Source: Paracoccaceae bacterium (GTDB taxonomy: Bacteria; Pseudomonadota; Alphaproteobacteria; Rhodobacterales; Rhodobacteraceae). From it: a DNA stretch of 64,000 nucleotides. The notes under the pieces are model-generated. The model worked only from the letters and a program-made list of their open reading frames with translations, was not told where the DNA came from and searched no databases. Positions 1 through 8,337 of this stretch are shown here, one piece after another (within the stretch, counting starts at the first letter, position 1; each line of letters starts with the position of its first letter). Where the stretch lies: the NCBI GenBank assembly GCA_016124615.1, contig WGNF01000012.1, forward strand, positions 1 to 64,000, in the 5' to 3' direction. Made by a program: the position numbers and the translations under genes.

Positions 1-63
1 AAGAAACACCAACCTCTCTCTCAACGATCCCTCAGGCCAACAAAAGGCCAAAACATACCCTGG

Positions 64-140
<77 letters not shown>

Positions 141-169
141 AAAAACACCGCGTTTACAAACGCTTAAAT

Positions 170-191
170 GCCGCCCTCCGGGGCGGCGTTT
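170..191 (+). terminator. Rho-independent-like terminator of tRNA-fMet
   Basis: A perfect 7-bp GC stem (GCCGCCC / GGGCGGC) with a 4-nt loop lies 30 nt after the tRNA and is followed by GTTTGCG. The T tract is short, so termination may be imperfect. Confidence 0.6.
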
Positions 192-270
192 GCGTTCGTG
201 CCAACCGTGGAAGCACTGTGGAAGCAGCAGGGGCGAAGTCGCAGGTGTGGCAGGGGCGCAACGGGCGGCC

Positions 271-873
271 TCAATCAAGCACGCGGTAATGCACCTCGGT
301 CGGGGTGCAGGCCGCGCCGTTGATCGGGATCATGTCCTGCGGGCAGGTCGAGAGCACCACGATACAATCCATTGCCGCCCGAAGGGTCACGTAGTCGCCG
401 GGCTTGCAAAGCGGCTCGCCCCAAGTCACCCGACCATCTGCGGCAATCGGGATGTTCATCCAGAGATTCAGCGGGCTTGGGCACTCCGGCGCCTTCAGGC
501 CAAGTTCAGCCAACGCAGCCGACAAATTCTCGGTGCAGTTGTCGTGATGGCCCACGCAGCCAAGCAGCGCATAGCGGAACCGGTCACAGGCCGCGATCAC
601 GGTGTCATGGCGCCCCGGGGACGTATCCCGCTCGAGTGTCAGGATCGGCCGCCGATGGTTGCTGACCAGTGCGTCGCCCTCAGACGGGAAGATGCGTTCC
701 AGCATGGCGTGCAGGTGCTCCATCGACATGAATTCCGCCAGGTCGGCGGCGTTGAAGCACCAGGTATCGACCACCTGTTGACCATGTGTGTTGATGATCT
801 GGACCGCTTCACCGGCCGCGAGGCGAATGGCCCGCCGGCGCCGCGCGGGCATCACTTGCAACTCTGATCCCAT
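271..873 (-). CDS. DUF1989 / urea carboxylase-associated family protein
   Basis: 200 residues. The sequence resembles the DUF1989 family (urea carboxylase- or urea-amidolyase-associated proteins): an early GEAVQIINTHGQQVVDTW stretch, a central RPILTLERDTSPGRHDT segment, a CGHHDNC-like region (here GCVGHHDNC) with His and Cys residues that could bind metal, and a Cys-rich C-terminal third with NLWMNIPI. The start at the ATG complementary to 871-873 has a GGGGAAA Shine-Dalgarno upstream. Partner genes (urea carboxylase, guanidine or urea transport) are absent, so the gene stands alone between a tRNA and an IS. Biochemical role is not established from the sequence. Confidence 0.8.
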   Translation of the reverse strand: MGSELQVMPARRRRAIRLAAGEAVQIINTHGQQVVDTWCFNAADLAEFMSMEHLHAMLERIFPSEGDALVSNHRRPILTLERDTSPGRHDTVIAACDRFRYALLGCVGHHDNCTENLSAALAELGLKAPECPSPLNLWMNIPIAADGRVTWGEPLCKPGDYVTLRAAMDCIVVLSTCPQDMIPINGAACTPTEVHYRVLD

Positions 874-1721
874 TCGATTTCCCCATGCAGGCCGACTTGG
901 CCGAAGTCAGGGCACTCTCCGCAGCGTGCTGTCCCGCGTCAATCCGCTGTCGGCGCGACCCCCGCAGCGAGCCCGGAAGGCACGACGGCCGGGGCGCAGC
1001 AAGGTGGGTATATTCGGCGCATACCAGACGTTTGCAGCCTAGGTTCGCAAGGGTCAGCGTCGTTTCAAAGCCGACCGGCTCTGTTGCACAAATCCCGTGA
1101 GGGATTCATCTTGTGAATCCAGCGTGATAGCTAGAGGGCATGAGCAGACCGAACGCACCGACTTACAAGACCCTGAACTGGCCCGGGTATAGCAAGGCGC
1201 TCAAGCGCCGCGGGTCTCTGACGATCTGGTTCGATCCTGACATGGCGTGGGCGGGGAAGCCGACCGGCAAGCGTGGGTGACAGCCCGTCTACAGCGACGC
1301 TGCCGTCCAGACCTGCCTGACGATGAAGGTGCTGTTCGGCATGGCGTTGCGGCAAACGACCGGGTTCGTCGAGAGCCTGCTTTGCCTGATCGGCCTGGAC
1401 TGGGGCGTGCCGGACTTCAGCACGCTCAGCCGTCGCCAGAAGACCCTTGCCGTGAGCATCCCACATCGAGGGTCGCAGGGTCCGCTGCATCTGCTGATCG
1501 ACAGCACAGGTATCAAGGTCGAGGGCGAAGGCGAGTGGAACGCGCGCAAGCATGGCGGTCCCAAGCGCCGCGTCTGGCGCAAGGTCCATCTCGGGATCGA
1601 CGAGGAAACACTGGAGGTTCGGCCGGTCGAGGTCACCGGCAGCGACGTTGGGGATGCGCCCATGTTGCCCGAACTGCTCAGCCAGATCCCTGCCGATCAG
1701 GACATCGCCAGCGTCACAGCC

Positions 1722-1760
1722 CCCTCTCACGGTTTGCAGGCAAACCGTTGCCGGGCAACG
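1722..1760. repeat. 39-bp palindromic insert inside the transposase
   Basis: Relative to the expected transposase text, 39 bp (13 codons, PSHGLQANRCRAT) are added between SVTA and DGAYD without changing frame. The insert holds two overlapping perfect inverted repeats: CGGTTTGC-AG-GCAAACCG at 1730-1747 and CCGTTGCC-G-GGCAACGG at 1745-1761. It could be a mobile palindromic element or a variant fixed in this IS subfamily. Confidence 0.55.
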
Positions 1761-1973
1761 GATGGCGCCTACGATACCCGCAAGTGCCACGATGCCATCG
1801 CCGAACGGGGTGCCGCCGCCGTCATTCCGCCGCGCAAGAATGCGAAGCCCTGGAAGGCTGTCACCGCAGGTGCGGCCGCGCGCAACGAGGCGCTGCGGGC
1901 AGCGAAATACCTCGGTCGCGCGCTCTGGCGACGATGGAGCGGATACCACCGCCGGAGCCGCGTCGAGATATGA

Positions 1974-2012
1974 GCCGGGCCAGAAAACGATCCGGTGGAT
2001 CGTTTTCCCGGC
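1974..2012. repeat. REP-like palindrome inserted in the transposase 3' end
   Basis: A long dyad: GAAAACGATCC at 1983-1993, loop GGT, GGATCGTTTTC at 1997-2007, extended by GCCGGG (1974-1979) against CCCGGC (2007-2012) with a 3-4 nt bulge. It interrupts the conserved transposase C-terminus and shifts the frame. I saw no second copy in the window. Confidence 0.6.
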
Positions 2013-2211
2013 GATTGGATGCACTGTGTGAAACTACTGGGTCAGCGCCTCATGGCGCGGGACTTCGACCGTCAGGTCGCTGAGTTCCAGGTCCGTGTTG
2101 TCGTCCTGAACGGCTTCACCGCCCTCGGCATCCCCGTCACAAAGGTCGCGGGATAAGTCTGTCCGGGAGAAGGGGCAGTCCGACCGTCAGTCAATTTGTG
2201 CAACAGAGCCA

Positions 2212-2224
2212 GTCCCCGCAACCA
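2212..2224 (+). other. 3'-terminal fragment of a tRNA-fMet gene
   Basis: Immediately after the IS right end, GTCCCCGCAACCA repeats the last 13 nt of the intact tRNA-fMet (128-140), and the identity continues for three A residues, 16 bp in all. A terminator follows. The rest of the tRNA is missing, so this is a truncated second tRNA-fMet end rather than a gene. Confidence 0.75.
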
Positions 2225-2253
2225 AAATCCTAAAACAACATCGACGCACCAAG

Positions 2254-2275
2254 AGCCACCCTCGGGTGGCTTTTT
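2254..2275 (+). terminator. Rho-independent terminator after the tRNA fragment
   Basis: AGCCACC - CTCG - GGTGGCT stem-loop followed by TTTT. Its presence 30 nt after the tRNA-fMet fragment mirrors the arrangement at the intact tRNA, which supports that the fragment is the tail of a real tRNA transcription unit. Confidence 0.8.
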
Positions 2276-2357
2276 GCGTTCGCATCCCGGACGGGCGAAG
2301 CAGACGGGGAACGGGAGGGACGCGACCGCCCCGAAGCGCCACGCCAACCCAGCCCCC

Positions 2358-3314
2358 TCAACGCCCCGGTTTCCCCAGTCGCTGATGTTGTTCGCGCAGC
2401 ACTTCGGACATCAGTTCGTGGCATCGCGCGGCGACCGGCAACAGGCGGCGGCTCGCCAGTTTGATCAGCGAATAGGGTGCGACCACGACGGTTTCGATGA
2501 TGTCGAGTTGCACCAGATCGAGATGGGTGCCGGTCAGCAGATCGGCCACCTCCTGGCTGACCGGCGTCACCACCTCGCGGTCTTGCAGCAGCGACAGCAC
2601 GACCAGAAGCGAGGCCGTGTTGGTGACGTTGCGCGGCGGCTGCACCCCGAGGGCGAGGAAGGCATCGTCGAGCGCCTGCCGCATCGGGGCGCCGGGGCTT
2701 TGCATGACCCATTCACCCTGCGCCAGATCGCGCAACCCGATCCGGCTGCGTCCGGCAAAGCGGTTGTCGCGATGGGCGATGATGCGCACCCGCTCGCCGA
2801 TGGCGCGTTGCAGGTGGAAATCCGAGGTCTTGGCCCCGACCGGCAGCCGCCCCAGCATCATGTCGTGCCGCAGCCCGATCAGACCCTTGATCAACTCTTC
2901 GCTGGGCCCGACGTCGATGTGCAGGTCGACTTCGGGCGCCAGCGCCTTCAGCCGCCGGATCGCCGGAACCACCAGACCGACCGCCGCCCCGGTGACGGCG
3001 CCGATCCGCACCACCCCGGCATGGCCCAGCCGAAGCTTTTCGACGGCCACGGCCGCCGATCCGATTTCATCGAGAACGTTGCGGGCGTGGCGGGCAAGAC
3101 CGTCACCAACCGGCGTCAGCGTCATGCCCTTCGGGTGCCGTTCGAACAGCGCGGTGCCGACGATCGCCTCGATCTCGGCCAGTGCCCGCGAGGCGGCGGG
3201 CTGCGTCATGGCAAGGCTTTCCGCCGCCAGCGATACCTGACCCCGATCCGCGATCGCGGTGATCAGGCGCAGATGCTTGATTTGCAGGTGGTTGGCGAGG
3301 GTGCTGGGCATCAT
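2358..3314 (-). CDS. LysR-family regulator, GbpR-like
   Basis: 318 residues. An N-terminal winged helix-turn-helix of LysR type (residues about 10-68, with SLAAESLAMTQPAASRALAE as the recognition region) is followed by a substrate-binding effector domain. It is divergent from chvE with a 157-bp shared promoter region, the arrangement of gbpR-chvE in Agrobacterium, where GbpR is a LysR protein that controls the galactose/glucose binding protein. The inferred role is sugar-responsive control of the chvE-ggu operon; the inducer cannot be read from the sequence. The shared region holds a dyad and a phased direct repeat. Confidence 0.88.
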   Translation of the reverse strand: MMPSTLANHLQIKHLRLITAIADRGQVSLAAESLAMTQPAASRALAEIEAIVGTALFERHPKGMTLTPVGDGLARHARNVLDEIGSAAVAVEKLRLGHAGVVRIGAVTGAAVGLVVPAIRRLKALAPEVDLHIDVGPSEELIKGLIGLRHDMMLGRLPVGAKTSDFHLQRAIGERVRIIAHRDNRFAGRSRIGLRDLAQGEWVMQSPGAPMRQALDDAFLALGVQPPRNVTNTASLLVVLSLLQDREVVTPVSQEVADLLTGTHLDLVQLDIIETVVVAPYSLIKLASRRLLPVAARCHELMSEVLREQHQRLGKPGR

Positions 3315-3324
3315 GGATACCGGA

Positions 3325-3366
3325 AATGATATGCATTACGTGCAAAAGGTAATTTGAATGATATGC
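3325..3366. promoter_or_regulatory. Putative LysR operator between gbpR-like gene and chvE
   Basis: AATGATATGC occurs twice (3325-3334 and 3357-3366), start to start 32 bp, about three helical turns. Between the copies lies a dyad ATTAC-N9-GTAAT (3335-3353), the size and form of a LysR box. The block is AT-rich in a GC-rich neighbourhood and starts 11 bp from the regulator start codon, so it fits autoregulation plus divergent activation. Confidence 0.5.
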
Positions 3367-3471
3367 CGAGCCAAGTCTAGTCTGGCGCGCGGACGGGATC
3401 GACCGGCCGCAATACGCCTGCGGTGACAACGGGCAAGAGCCCGGCGACCGACAGGGAAAGGGAGGAATGAC

Positions 3472-4539
3472 ATGAAGACATTTACCGCCGCTCTGGCGTC
3501 GCTGGCGCTTGGCGCGCTGCTTGTCGCCGGGCCCGCCCTCGCGCAGGACAAGGGCACCATCGGGATCGCGATGCCGACCAAATCCTCGGCGCGCTGGATT
3601 TCGGACGGCAACTCGATGGTCAAGCTGTTCGAGGCCGCGGGCTACAAGACCGACCTGCAATACGCCGAGGATGACATCCCCAACCAGCTGAACCAGATCG
3701 AGAACATGATCACCAAGGGTGACAAGGTTCTGGTGATTGCGGCGATCGACGGCACGACGCTGTCGAACGCGCTGGACAATGCCGCGGCGGCGGGGATCAA
3801 GGTTATCGCCTATGACCGGCTGATCAAGGGCGACAAGAACGTCGACTATTACGCCACGTTCGACAACTTCAAGGTGGGCGTCGAGCAGGCCAATTCGCTG
3901 GTCACCGGCATGAAGGAACGCTTTCCGGGCGTGAAGCCCTGGAACGTCGAGCTGTTCGGCGGCTCGCCCGACGACAACAACGCTTTCTTCTTCTACAACG
4001 GCGCGATGTCGGTCCTGCAGCCGATGATCGACGCGGGCGACATCAAGATCGTGTCGGGTCAGATGGGCATGGACAAGGTCGGCACGCTGCGCTGGGATGG
4101 CGCGGTGGCGCAAGCGCGGATGGATAACCTGCTGTCGGCCAACTATACCGACAAGCATGTGAACGGCGTGTTGTCGCCCTACGATGGCCTGTCGATCGGC
4201 ATCCTGTCGTCGCTGAAAGGCGTGGGCTACGGCACCGGCGATCTGAAGATGCCGATCGTCACCGGGCAGGACAGCGAGATCCCGTCGATCAAGTCGATCA
4301 TCGCGGGCGAGCAGTATTCCTCGATCTACAAGGACACCCGCGAACTGGCGAAGGTGACGGTGGGCATGGTCAACGCGCTGATGGCGGGTTCCACGCCCGA
4401 GATCAACGACACCACGACCTACAACAACGGCGTGAAGGTCGTGCCGTCCTACCTGCTGCAGCCGGTGGAAGTGGACAAGACCAACTACGAGAAGATCCTC
4501 GTGGGTGGCGGCTACTACACGGCCGACCAGCTGAAGTAA
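3472..4539 (+). CDS. chvE: ChvE-type multiple monosaccharide-binding protein
   Basis: 355 residues, secreted to the periplasm: a Sec signal peptide with hydrophobic core (residues about 5-23) and ALA-QD cleavage near residue 25. The mature part is a type I periplasmic binding fold close to ChvE ([50 protein letters not shown]). It should deliver sugars such as L-arabinose, D-galactose or D-glucose to GguAB. A GGGAGG ribosome site precedes the ATG at 3472. It is the first gene of a six-gene operon and is divergent from the LysR gene. Confidence 0.93.
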   Translation: MKTFTAALASLALGALLVAGPALAQDKGTIGIAMPTKSSARWISDGNSMVKLFEAAGYKTDLQYAEDDIPNQLNQIENMITKGDKVLVIAAIDGTTLSNALDNAAAAGIKVIAYDRLIKGDKNVDYYATFDNFKVGVEQANSLVTGMKERFPGVKPWNVELFGGSPDDNNAFFFYNGAMSVLQPMIDAGDIKIVSGQMGMDKVGTLRWDGAVAQARMDNLLSANYTDKHVNGVLSPYDGLSIGILSSLKGVGYGTGDLKMPIVTGQDSEIPSIKSIIAGEQYSSIYKDTRELAKVTVGMVNALMAGSTPEINDTTTYNNGVKVVPSYLLQPVEVDKTNYEKILVGGGYYTADQLK

Positions 4540-4570
4540 GCGCGTCCGGTCGACCCGACCCTGCCGCTCT

Positions 4571-4583
4571 CCCCGCGGCGGGG
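4571..4583 (+). promoter_or_regulatory. Stem-loop between chvE and gguA
   Basis: CCCCG - CGG - CGGGG hairpin in the 76-bp gap, without a T tract. Such hairpins after binding-protein genes commonly stabilise the upstream message or reduce read-through into the ATPase gene; that role is inferred. Confidence 0.35.
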
Positions 4584-4615
4584 TCACCTTGTCCTTGCAC
4601 ATATCGGATGGCGCC

Positions 4616-6154
4616 ATGGTCCCGATCCTCGAGATGCGCGGCATCACCAAGTCCTTTCCCGGCGTGAAAGCGCTGGACAACGTCACCCTCTCGGTCAGCC
4701 CCGGCGAGATTCACGCGCTGGTGGGTGAAAACGGCGCGGGCAAATCGACCCTGATGAAGGTGCTGTCGGGCGTCTATCCCTACGGCAGCTACGACGGCGA
4801 CATCCTGTTCGAGGGCCAGCCCGCCCGGTTCGCGGGCATCCACGACAGCGAAGCCCGTGGCATCATCATCATCCATCAGGAACTGGCGCTGGTGCCGTTG
4901 CTGTCGATCGCCGAGAACATCTTTCTCGGCAACGAAATCACCCGCCGCGGCGTGATCGACTGGCACGAGACCTATCGGCGCACCGAGGCGCTGCTGGCCA
5001 AGGTCGGGCTGGACGAAAGCCCCGCCGCGCGGGTCGACAGTCTTGGTGTCGGCAAGCAGCAATTGGTCGAGATCGCCAAGGCGCTGTCGAAGAAGGTCAA
5101 GCTGCTGATCCTCGACGAACCGACCGCCGCCTTGCAGGAATACGACAGCCAGAAGCTGCTGGACCTGCTGCTGGAGTTCAAGGCCGAGGGGATCACCTCG
5201 ATCCTGATCAGTCACAAGCTGAACGAGGTCGGCCGCGTCGCCGACCGGCTGACCGTGCTGCGCGACGGCGCGACCGTCTCGGGCATGGGGCGCGACGAAA
5301 TCTCGGAGGCGCGCATCATCCGCGACATGGTGGGGCGCGACATGGCCCACCGTTTCCCCGCCCGCACCCCGAACCCCGGCGAGACGTTGCTGGACGTGCG
5401 CGACTGGTGTGTGTTCCACCCGACCCACGCCGACCGCAAGGTGATCGACGGCGCCAGCCTGACGGTACGGCGCGGCGAGGTGGTGGGCATCGCGGGGCTG
5501 ATGGGGGCCGGGCGCACCGAATTCGCCATGAGCCTCTTCGGCCAAAGCTGGGGTCAGCGCATCACCGGGCAGGTGACGCTGGGCGGCAAACCGGTCGATC
5601 TGTCGACCGTGCCCGCCGCCATCCGCGCCGGGCTGGCCTATGTGACCGAAGACCGCAAGGCGCTTGGCCTGGTGCTGGACGAAACCATCCTGCGCAACAC
5701 CTCGCTGGCCAACCTGCCGGGCGTTTCGACCCGCGGGGTGATCGACGCCAACCGCGAACGCCGGGTGGCCGAGGATTACCGCACCGCGCTTGGCACCCGG
5801 ACGCCCACGGTGTTCCAGAAGGTGGTGAACCTGTCGGGCGGCAACCAGCAAAAGGTGGTGCTGGCCAAGTGGCTCTTTACCGATCCGCAGGTGCTGATCC
5901 TGGATGAACCGACGCGCGGCATCGACGTCGGCGCGAAGTATGAGATTTATGCGATCGTCAACCAGCTGGCCGAACAGGGCCGCGGGGTGATCCTGATCTC
6001 GTCGGAAATGCCCGAGCTTCTGGGCATGTGCGACCGGATCTATGTGATGAACAAGGGCGCCTTCGTCGGGGAACTGACCCGCGCCGAGGCAAGTCAGGAG
6101 CGGATCATGGCGACGATCATGGCCGCCGAAACCGGCGTGGCGGGAGGCGCATGA
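4616..6154 (+). CDS. gguA: Multiple sugar ABC transporter ATPase GguA/MmsA
   Basis: 512 residues with two fused nucleotide-binding domains, as in sugar importers of the RbsA/XylG type. Domain 1 has Walker [10 protein letters not shown] (37-45) and [11 protein letters not shown]; domain 2 keeps LSGGNQQKV and [11 protein letters not shown], while its Walker A region (GLMGAGRTE) is degenerate, as is usual for this family. The ATG at 4616 gives [20 protein letters not shown], matching family starts; an upstream TTG at 4589 would add nine unlikely residues. It energises uptake with GguB and ChvE and ends in an ATGA overlap with gguB. Confidence 0.93.
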   Translation: MVPILEMRGITKSFPGVKALDNVTLSVSPGEIHALVGENGAGKSTLMKVLSGVYPYGSYDGDILFEGQPARFAGIHDSEARGIIIIHQELALVPLLSIAENIFLGNEITRRGVIDWHETYRRTEALLAKVGLDESPAARVDSLGVGKQQLVEIAKALSKKVKLLILDEPTAALQEYDSQKLLDLLLEFKAEGITSILISHKLNEVGRVADRLTVLRDGATVSGMGRDEISEARIIRDMVGRDMAHRFPARTPNPGETLLDVRDWCVFHPTHADRKVIDGASLTVRRGEVVGIAGLMGAGRTEFAMSLFGQSWGQRITGQVTLGGKPVDLSTVPAAIRAGLAYVTEDRKALGLVLDETILRNTSLANLPGVSTRGVIDANRERRVAEDYRTALGTRTPTVFQKVVNLSGGNQQKVVLAKWLFTDPQVLILDEPTRGIDVGAKYEIYAIVNQLAEQGRGVILISSEMPELLGMCDRIYVMNKGAFVGELTRAEASQERIMATIMAAETGVAGGA

Positions 6155-7353
6155 GAATGGCGGGAAAGACGGGCACCATCGGGGCCTACCTGAAGAACAA
6201 CATGCGGCAATACGGGATGCTGCTCGCCCTCGTCGCGATCATGATCTTCTTTCAGTTCATGACCGACGGCACGCTGATGAAGCCGGTCAACCTGACCAAC
6301 CTGTTCCTGCAAAACAGCTACATCGTCATCATGGCGCTGGGGATGCTGCTGGTCATTGTCTCGGGGCATATCGACCTTTCGGTGGGCTCGGTCGTGGGCT
6401 TCGTCGGCGGGCTGGCGGCGGTGATGCTGGTGCAATGGCACTGGCCGGTGCTGGTGGCCGTGGCGGCGTCGCTGGCGGTGGGCGTACTGATCGGCGCCGC
6501 GCAAGGCTACTGGGTCGCCTACTGGCGCATCCCCTCGTTCATCGTGACGCTGGCCGGAATGCTGGTGTTTCGCGGCGCGACGCTGTGGCTGCTGAATGGC
6601 CAGTCGGTCGGGCCGTTCCCGAAGGTGTTCCAGTTGCTCTCGACCGGTTTCGTGCCCGACGTGCTGCCCGATCTGGCGCCGCTGCTGGGGCTGGCCCGGT
6701 TCAACGCGACCGCGTTCCTGCTGGGGCTGGCGATGGCGGCGACGATCCTGATCCTTGCCAGCCGGGGCCGCGCCCGCGCCGCCGCGCATGGCATGGCGGA
6801 TGAACCGTTCGGGTTTTTTGTCGGCAAGAACGGGCTGATCGCGGTGGCGATCGTCTACATCTCGTTTCTGCTGGCCACCTACCGGGGCCTGCCGAACGTG
6901 CTGATCACAATGGCGGTGCTGATCGTGCTTTACATGTTCATCACCAACTCGACCACCATCGGCCGCCGCATCTACGCCATCGGCGGCAACGAAAAGGCGG
7001 CCAAGCTTTCAGGCATCAACACCGAACGGCTGGTGTTCCTGTCCTTCGCCAACATGGGGTTTCTGGCCGCGCTGGCCGGGCTGATCTTCGCCGCGCGGCT
7101 GAACACCGCGACGCCCAAGGCGGGCGTGTCGTTCGAGCTGGACGTGATCGCCGCCGTCTTCATCGGCGGGGCCTCGATGTCGGGCGGGGTCGGCACCATC
7201 GTCGGCGCGGTCATCGGCGCCTTCATCATGGGCGTCATGAACAACGGCATGTCGATCCTCGGGATCGGCATCGACTACCAGCAGGTCATCAAGGGGCTCG
7301 TTCTGCTCATGGCGGTGATCTTCGACGTCTACAACAAGTCAAAATCGACCTGA
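6151..7353 (+). CDS. gguB: Multiple sugar ABC transporter permease GguB
   Basis: 400 residues, inner-membrane permease of the BPD_transp_2 type with about ten hydrophobic segments and the family loop [15 protein letters not shown] near residue 70. The ATG at 6151 overlaps the gguA stop (ATGA) and has a GGGAGG ribosome site, so the two are translationally coupled; a second ATG at 6157 is possible. It forms the channel for GguA and ChvE. Confidence 0.93.
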   Translation: MRMAGKTGTIGAYLKNNMRQYGMLLALVAIMIFFQFMTDGTLMKPVNLTNLFLQNSYIVIMALGMLLVIVSGHIDLSVGSVVGFVGGLAAVMLVQWHWPVLVAVAASLAVGVLIGAAQGYWVAYWRIPSFIVTLAGMLVFRGATLWLLNGQSVGPFPKVFQLLSTGFVPDVLPDLAPLLGLARFNATAFLLGLAMAATILILASRGRARAAAHGMADEPFGFFVGKNGLIAVAIVYISFLLATYRGLPNVLITMAVLIVLYMFITNSTTIGRRIYAIGGNEKAAKLSGINTERLVFLSFANMGFLAALAGLIFAARLNTATPKAGVSFELDVIAAVFIGGASMSGGVGTIVGAVIGAFIMGVMNNGMSILGIGIDYQQVIKGLVLLMAVIFDVYNKSKST

Positions 7354-7360
7354 GGCCAAG

Positions 7361-8326
7361 ATGCACCTGACCCAACTGAAAGACGGCGGCGTGATCTGCC
7401 GCGATGGCGGCGCGGCATACCATGTGCCCGGTTCGACCACGATCTATGCGCTGGCGCAGGAAGCGATCGCCGCGGGCACCGGGCTGGCCGAAACCGTCGC
7501 CGCGAAAGGGCAGGGCGAGGCCGCCTATCTGGCCCGCCTGCTCGACGCCGGCCGGATCGACACGCCGCTGCGCCACCCCGACCCCGCGCACCTGCATCTG
7601 ACCGGCACCGGGCTGACCCATACCGGGTCGGCCTCGGCACGCGACGCGATGCATGCCGATACCGCGGGCATGACCGACAGCATGAAGATGTTCCGCATGG
7701 GCATCGAGGGTGGCAAACCCCCGGTGGGGGTGGAAGGCGTGCAACCCGAGTGGTTCTACAAGGGCAACGGCACCACGCTGGCCGGGCCCGGTGATCCGCT
7801 GATCTCGCCCGGCTTTGCCAAGGACGGCGGTGAGGAACCAGAGATCGCGGGGCTCTACATCATCGGCCCGGATGGCACGCCGTTCCGGTTGGGCTTTGCG
7901 CTGGCGAACGAGTTTTCCGACCACGTCACCGAGAAGGGCAACTATCTGTGGCTGGCGCATTCCAAGCTGCGCCCGGCCTCGGTCGGTCCCGAGTTGCGGC
8001 TGGGCGCCTTGCCACAGGATATTCGCGGCGCCTCGCGTATCCGTCGCGACGGCGCGGTGATCTGGGAAAAGCCATTCCTGTCGGGCGAGGCGAACATGTC
8101 GCACTGGATCGCCAACCTCGAACACCACCATTTCAAATACGCGCTGTTCCGCCAGCCGGGCGACGTGCACATCCACATGTTCGGCACTGCAACGCTGAGC
8201 TTTGCCGATGGCATCCGCACCGAGACGGGTGACCGGTTCGAGATTTCAACGCCCGACTTCGGGTTGCCGCTGATCAACCCGCTTGGGCAAGAGCCGACGC
8301 GCGAGATCGCCGTCCGCCAGCTCTGA
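7361..8326 (+). CDS. gguC: GguC / AraD1-family protein (FAH superfamily)
   Basis: 321 residues, begins 7 bp after gguB. The sequence matches the GguC/AraD1 group of the fumarylacetoacetate hydrolase superfamily, whose genes travel with chvE-gguAB and with sugar-acid dehydratases. Seen here: MHLTQLKDGGVICRDG at the N-terminus, a central VGVEGVQPEWFYKG segment and Asp/Glu-rich metal-binding-like positions in the C-terminal half. Inferred role: a late step on the 2-keto-3-deoxy acid made by the downstream dehydratase. The exact reaction is not proven by sequence. Confidence 0.82.
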   Translation: MHLTQLKDGGVICRDGGAAYHVPGSTTIYALAQEAIAAGTGLAETVAAKGQGEAAYLARLLDAGRIDTPLRHPDPAHLHLTGTGLTHTGSASARDAMHADTAGMTDSMKMFRMGIEGGKPPVGVEGVQPEWFYKGNGTTLAGPGDPLISPGFAKDGGEEPEIAGLYIIGPDGTPFRLGFALANEFSDHVTEKGNYLWLAHSKLRPASVGPELRLGALPQDIRGASRIRRDGAVIWEKPFLSGEANMSHWIANLEHHHFKYALFRQPGDVHIHMFGTATLSFADGIRTETGDRFEISTPDFGLPLINPLGQEPTREIAVRQL

Positions 8327-8337
8327 AAGGAAACGCT

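Larger units (their letters stand above)
1140..2156 (+). pseudogene. IS5-family DDE transposase, multiply disrupted
   Basis: Starting at the ATG at 1140 the frame reads a typical IS5-group N-terminus, then hits TGA at 1278-1280, where the family usually has Arg (a CGA to TGA change). The same frame resumes through TMKVLFGMALRQTTGFVESL, LLIDSTGIKVEGEGEWNARK, and DGAYDTRKCHDAIA, but carries a 13-codon in-frame insertion at 1722-1760 and a palindromic insertion near 1969-2017 that ends the frame at 1973. The C-terminal piece (LLGQRLMARDFDRQVAEF) continues in another frame from 2019 to the TAA at 2154-2156. No full transposase can be made without readthrough and frame correction. Confidence 0.9.
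1077..2210 (+). mobile_element. IS5-type insertion sequence, inactive copy
   Basis: The ends are matched inverted repeats: GGCTCTGTTGCACAAA at 1077-1092 and its reverse complement ending at 2210. Between them lies one DDE transposase reading frame, now broken. Total length about 1134 bp is larger than a typical roughly 1.05-kb element of this group because of two internal palindromic inserts. No target-site duplication is evident at the two flanks (GACC left, AGTC right), which suggests recombination or deletion at one end after insertion. Confidence 0.88.

Noticed and set aside
1278-1280. In-frame TGA of the transposase as a selenocysteine codon, given selD in the same window
   Set aside because: The family has Arg here, a single C to T change explains it, no SECIS-like hairpin is evident just after, and the gene is broken twice more downstream.
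3103-4686. 527-codon minus-strand frame covering chvE
   Set aside because: It crosses the LysR gene in another frame, the divergent promoter region and chvE; no domain seen.
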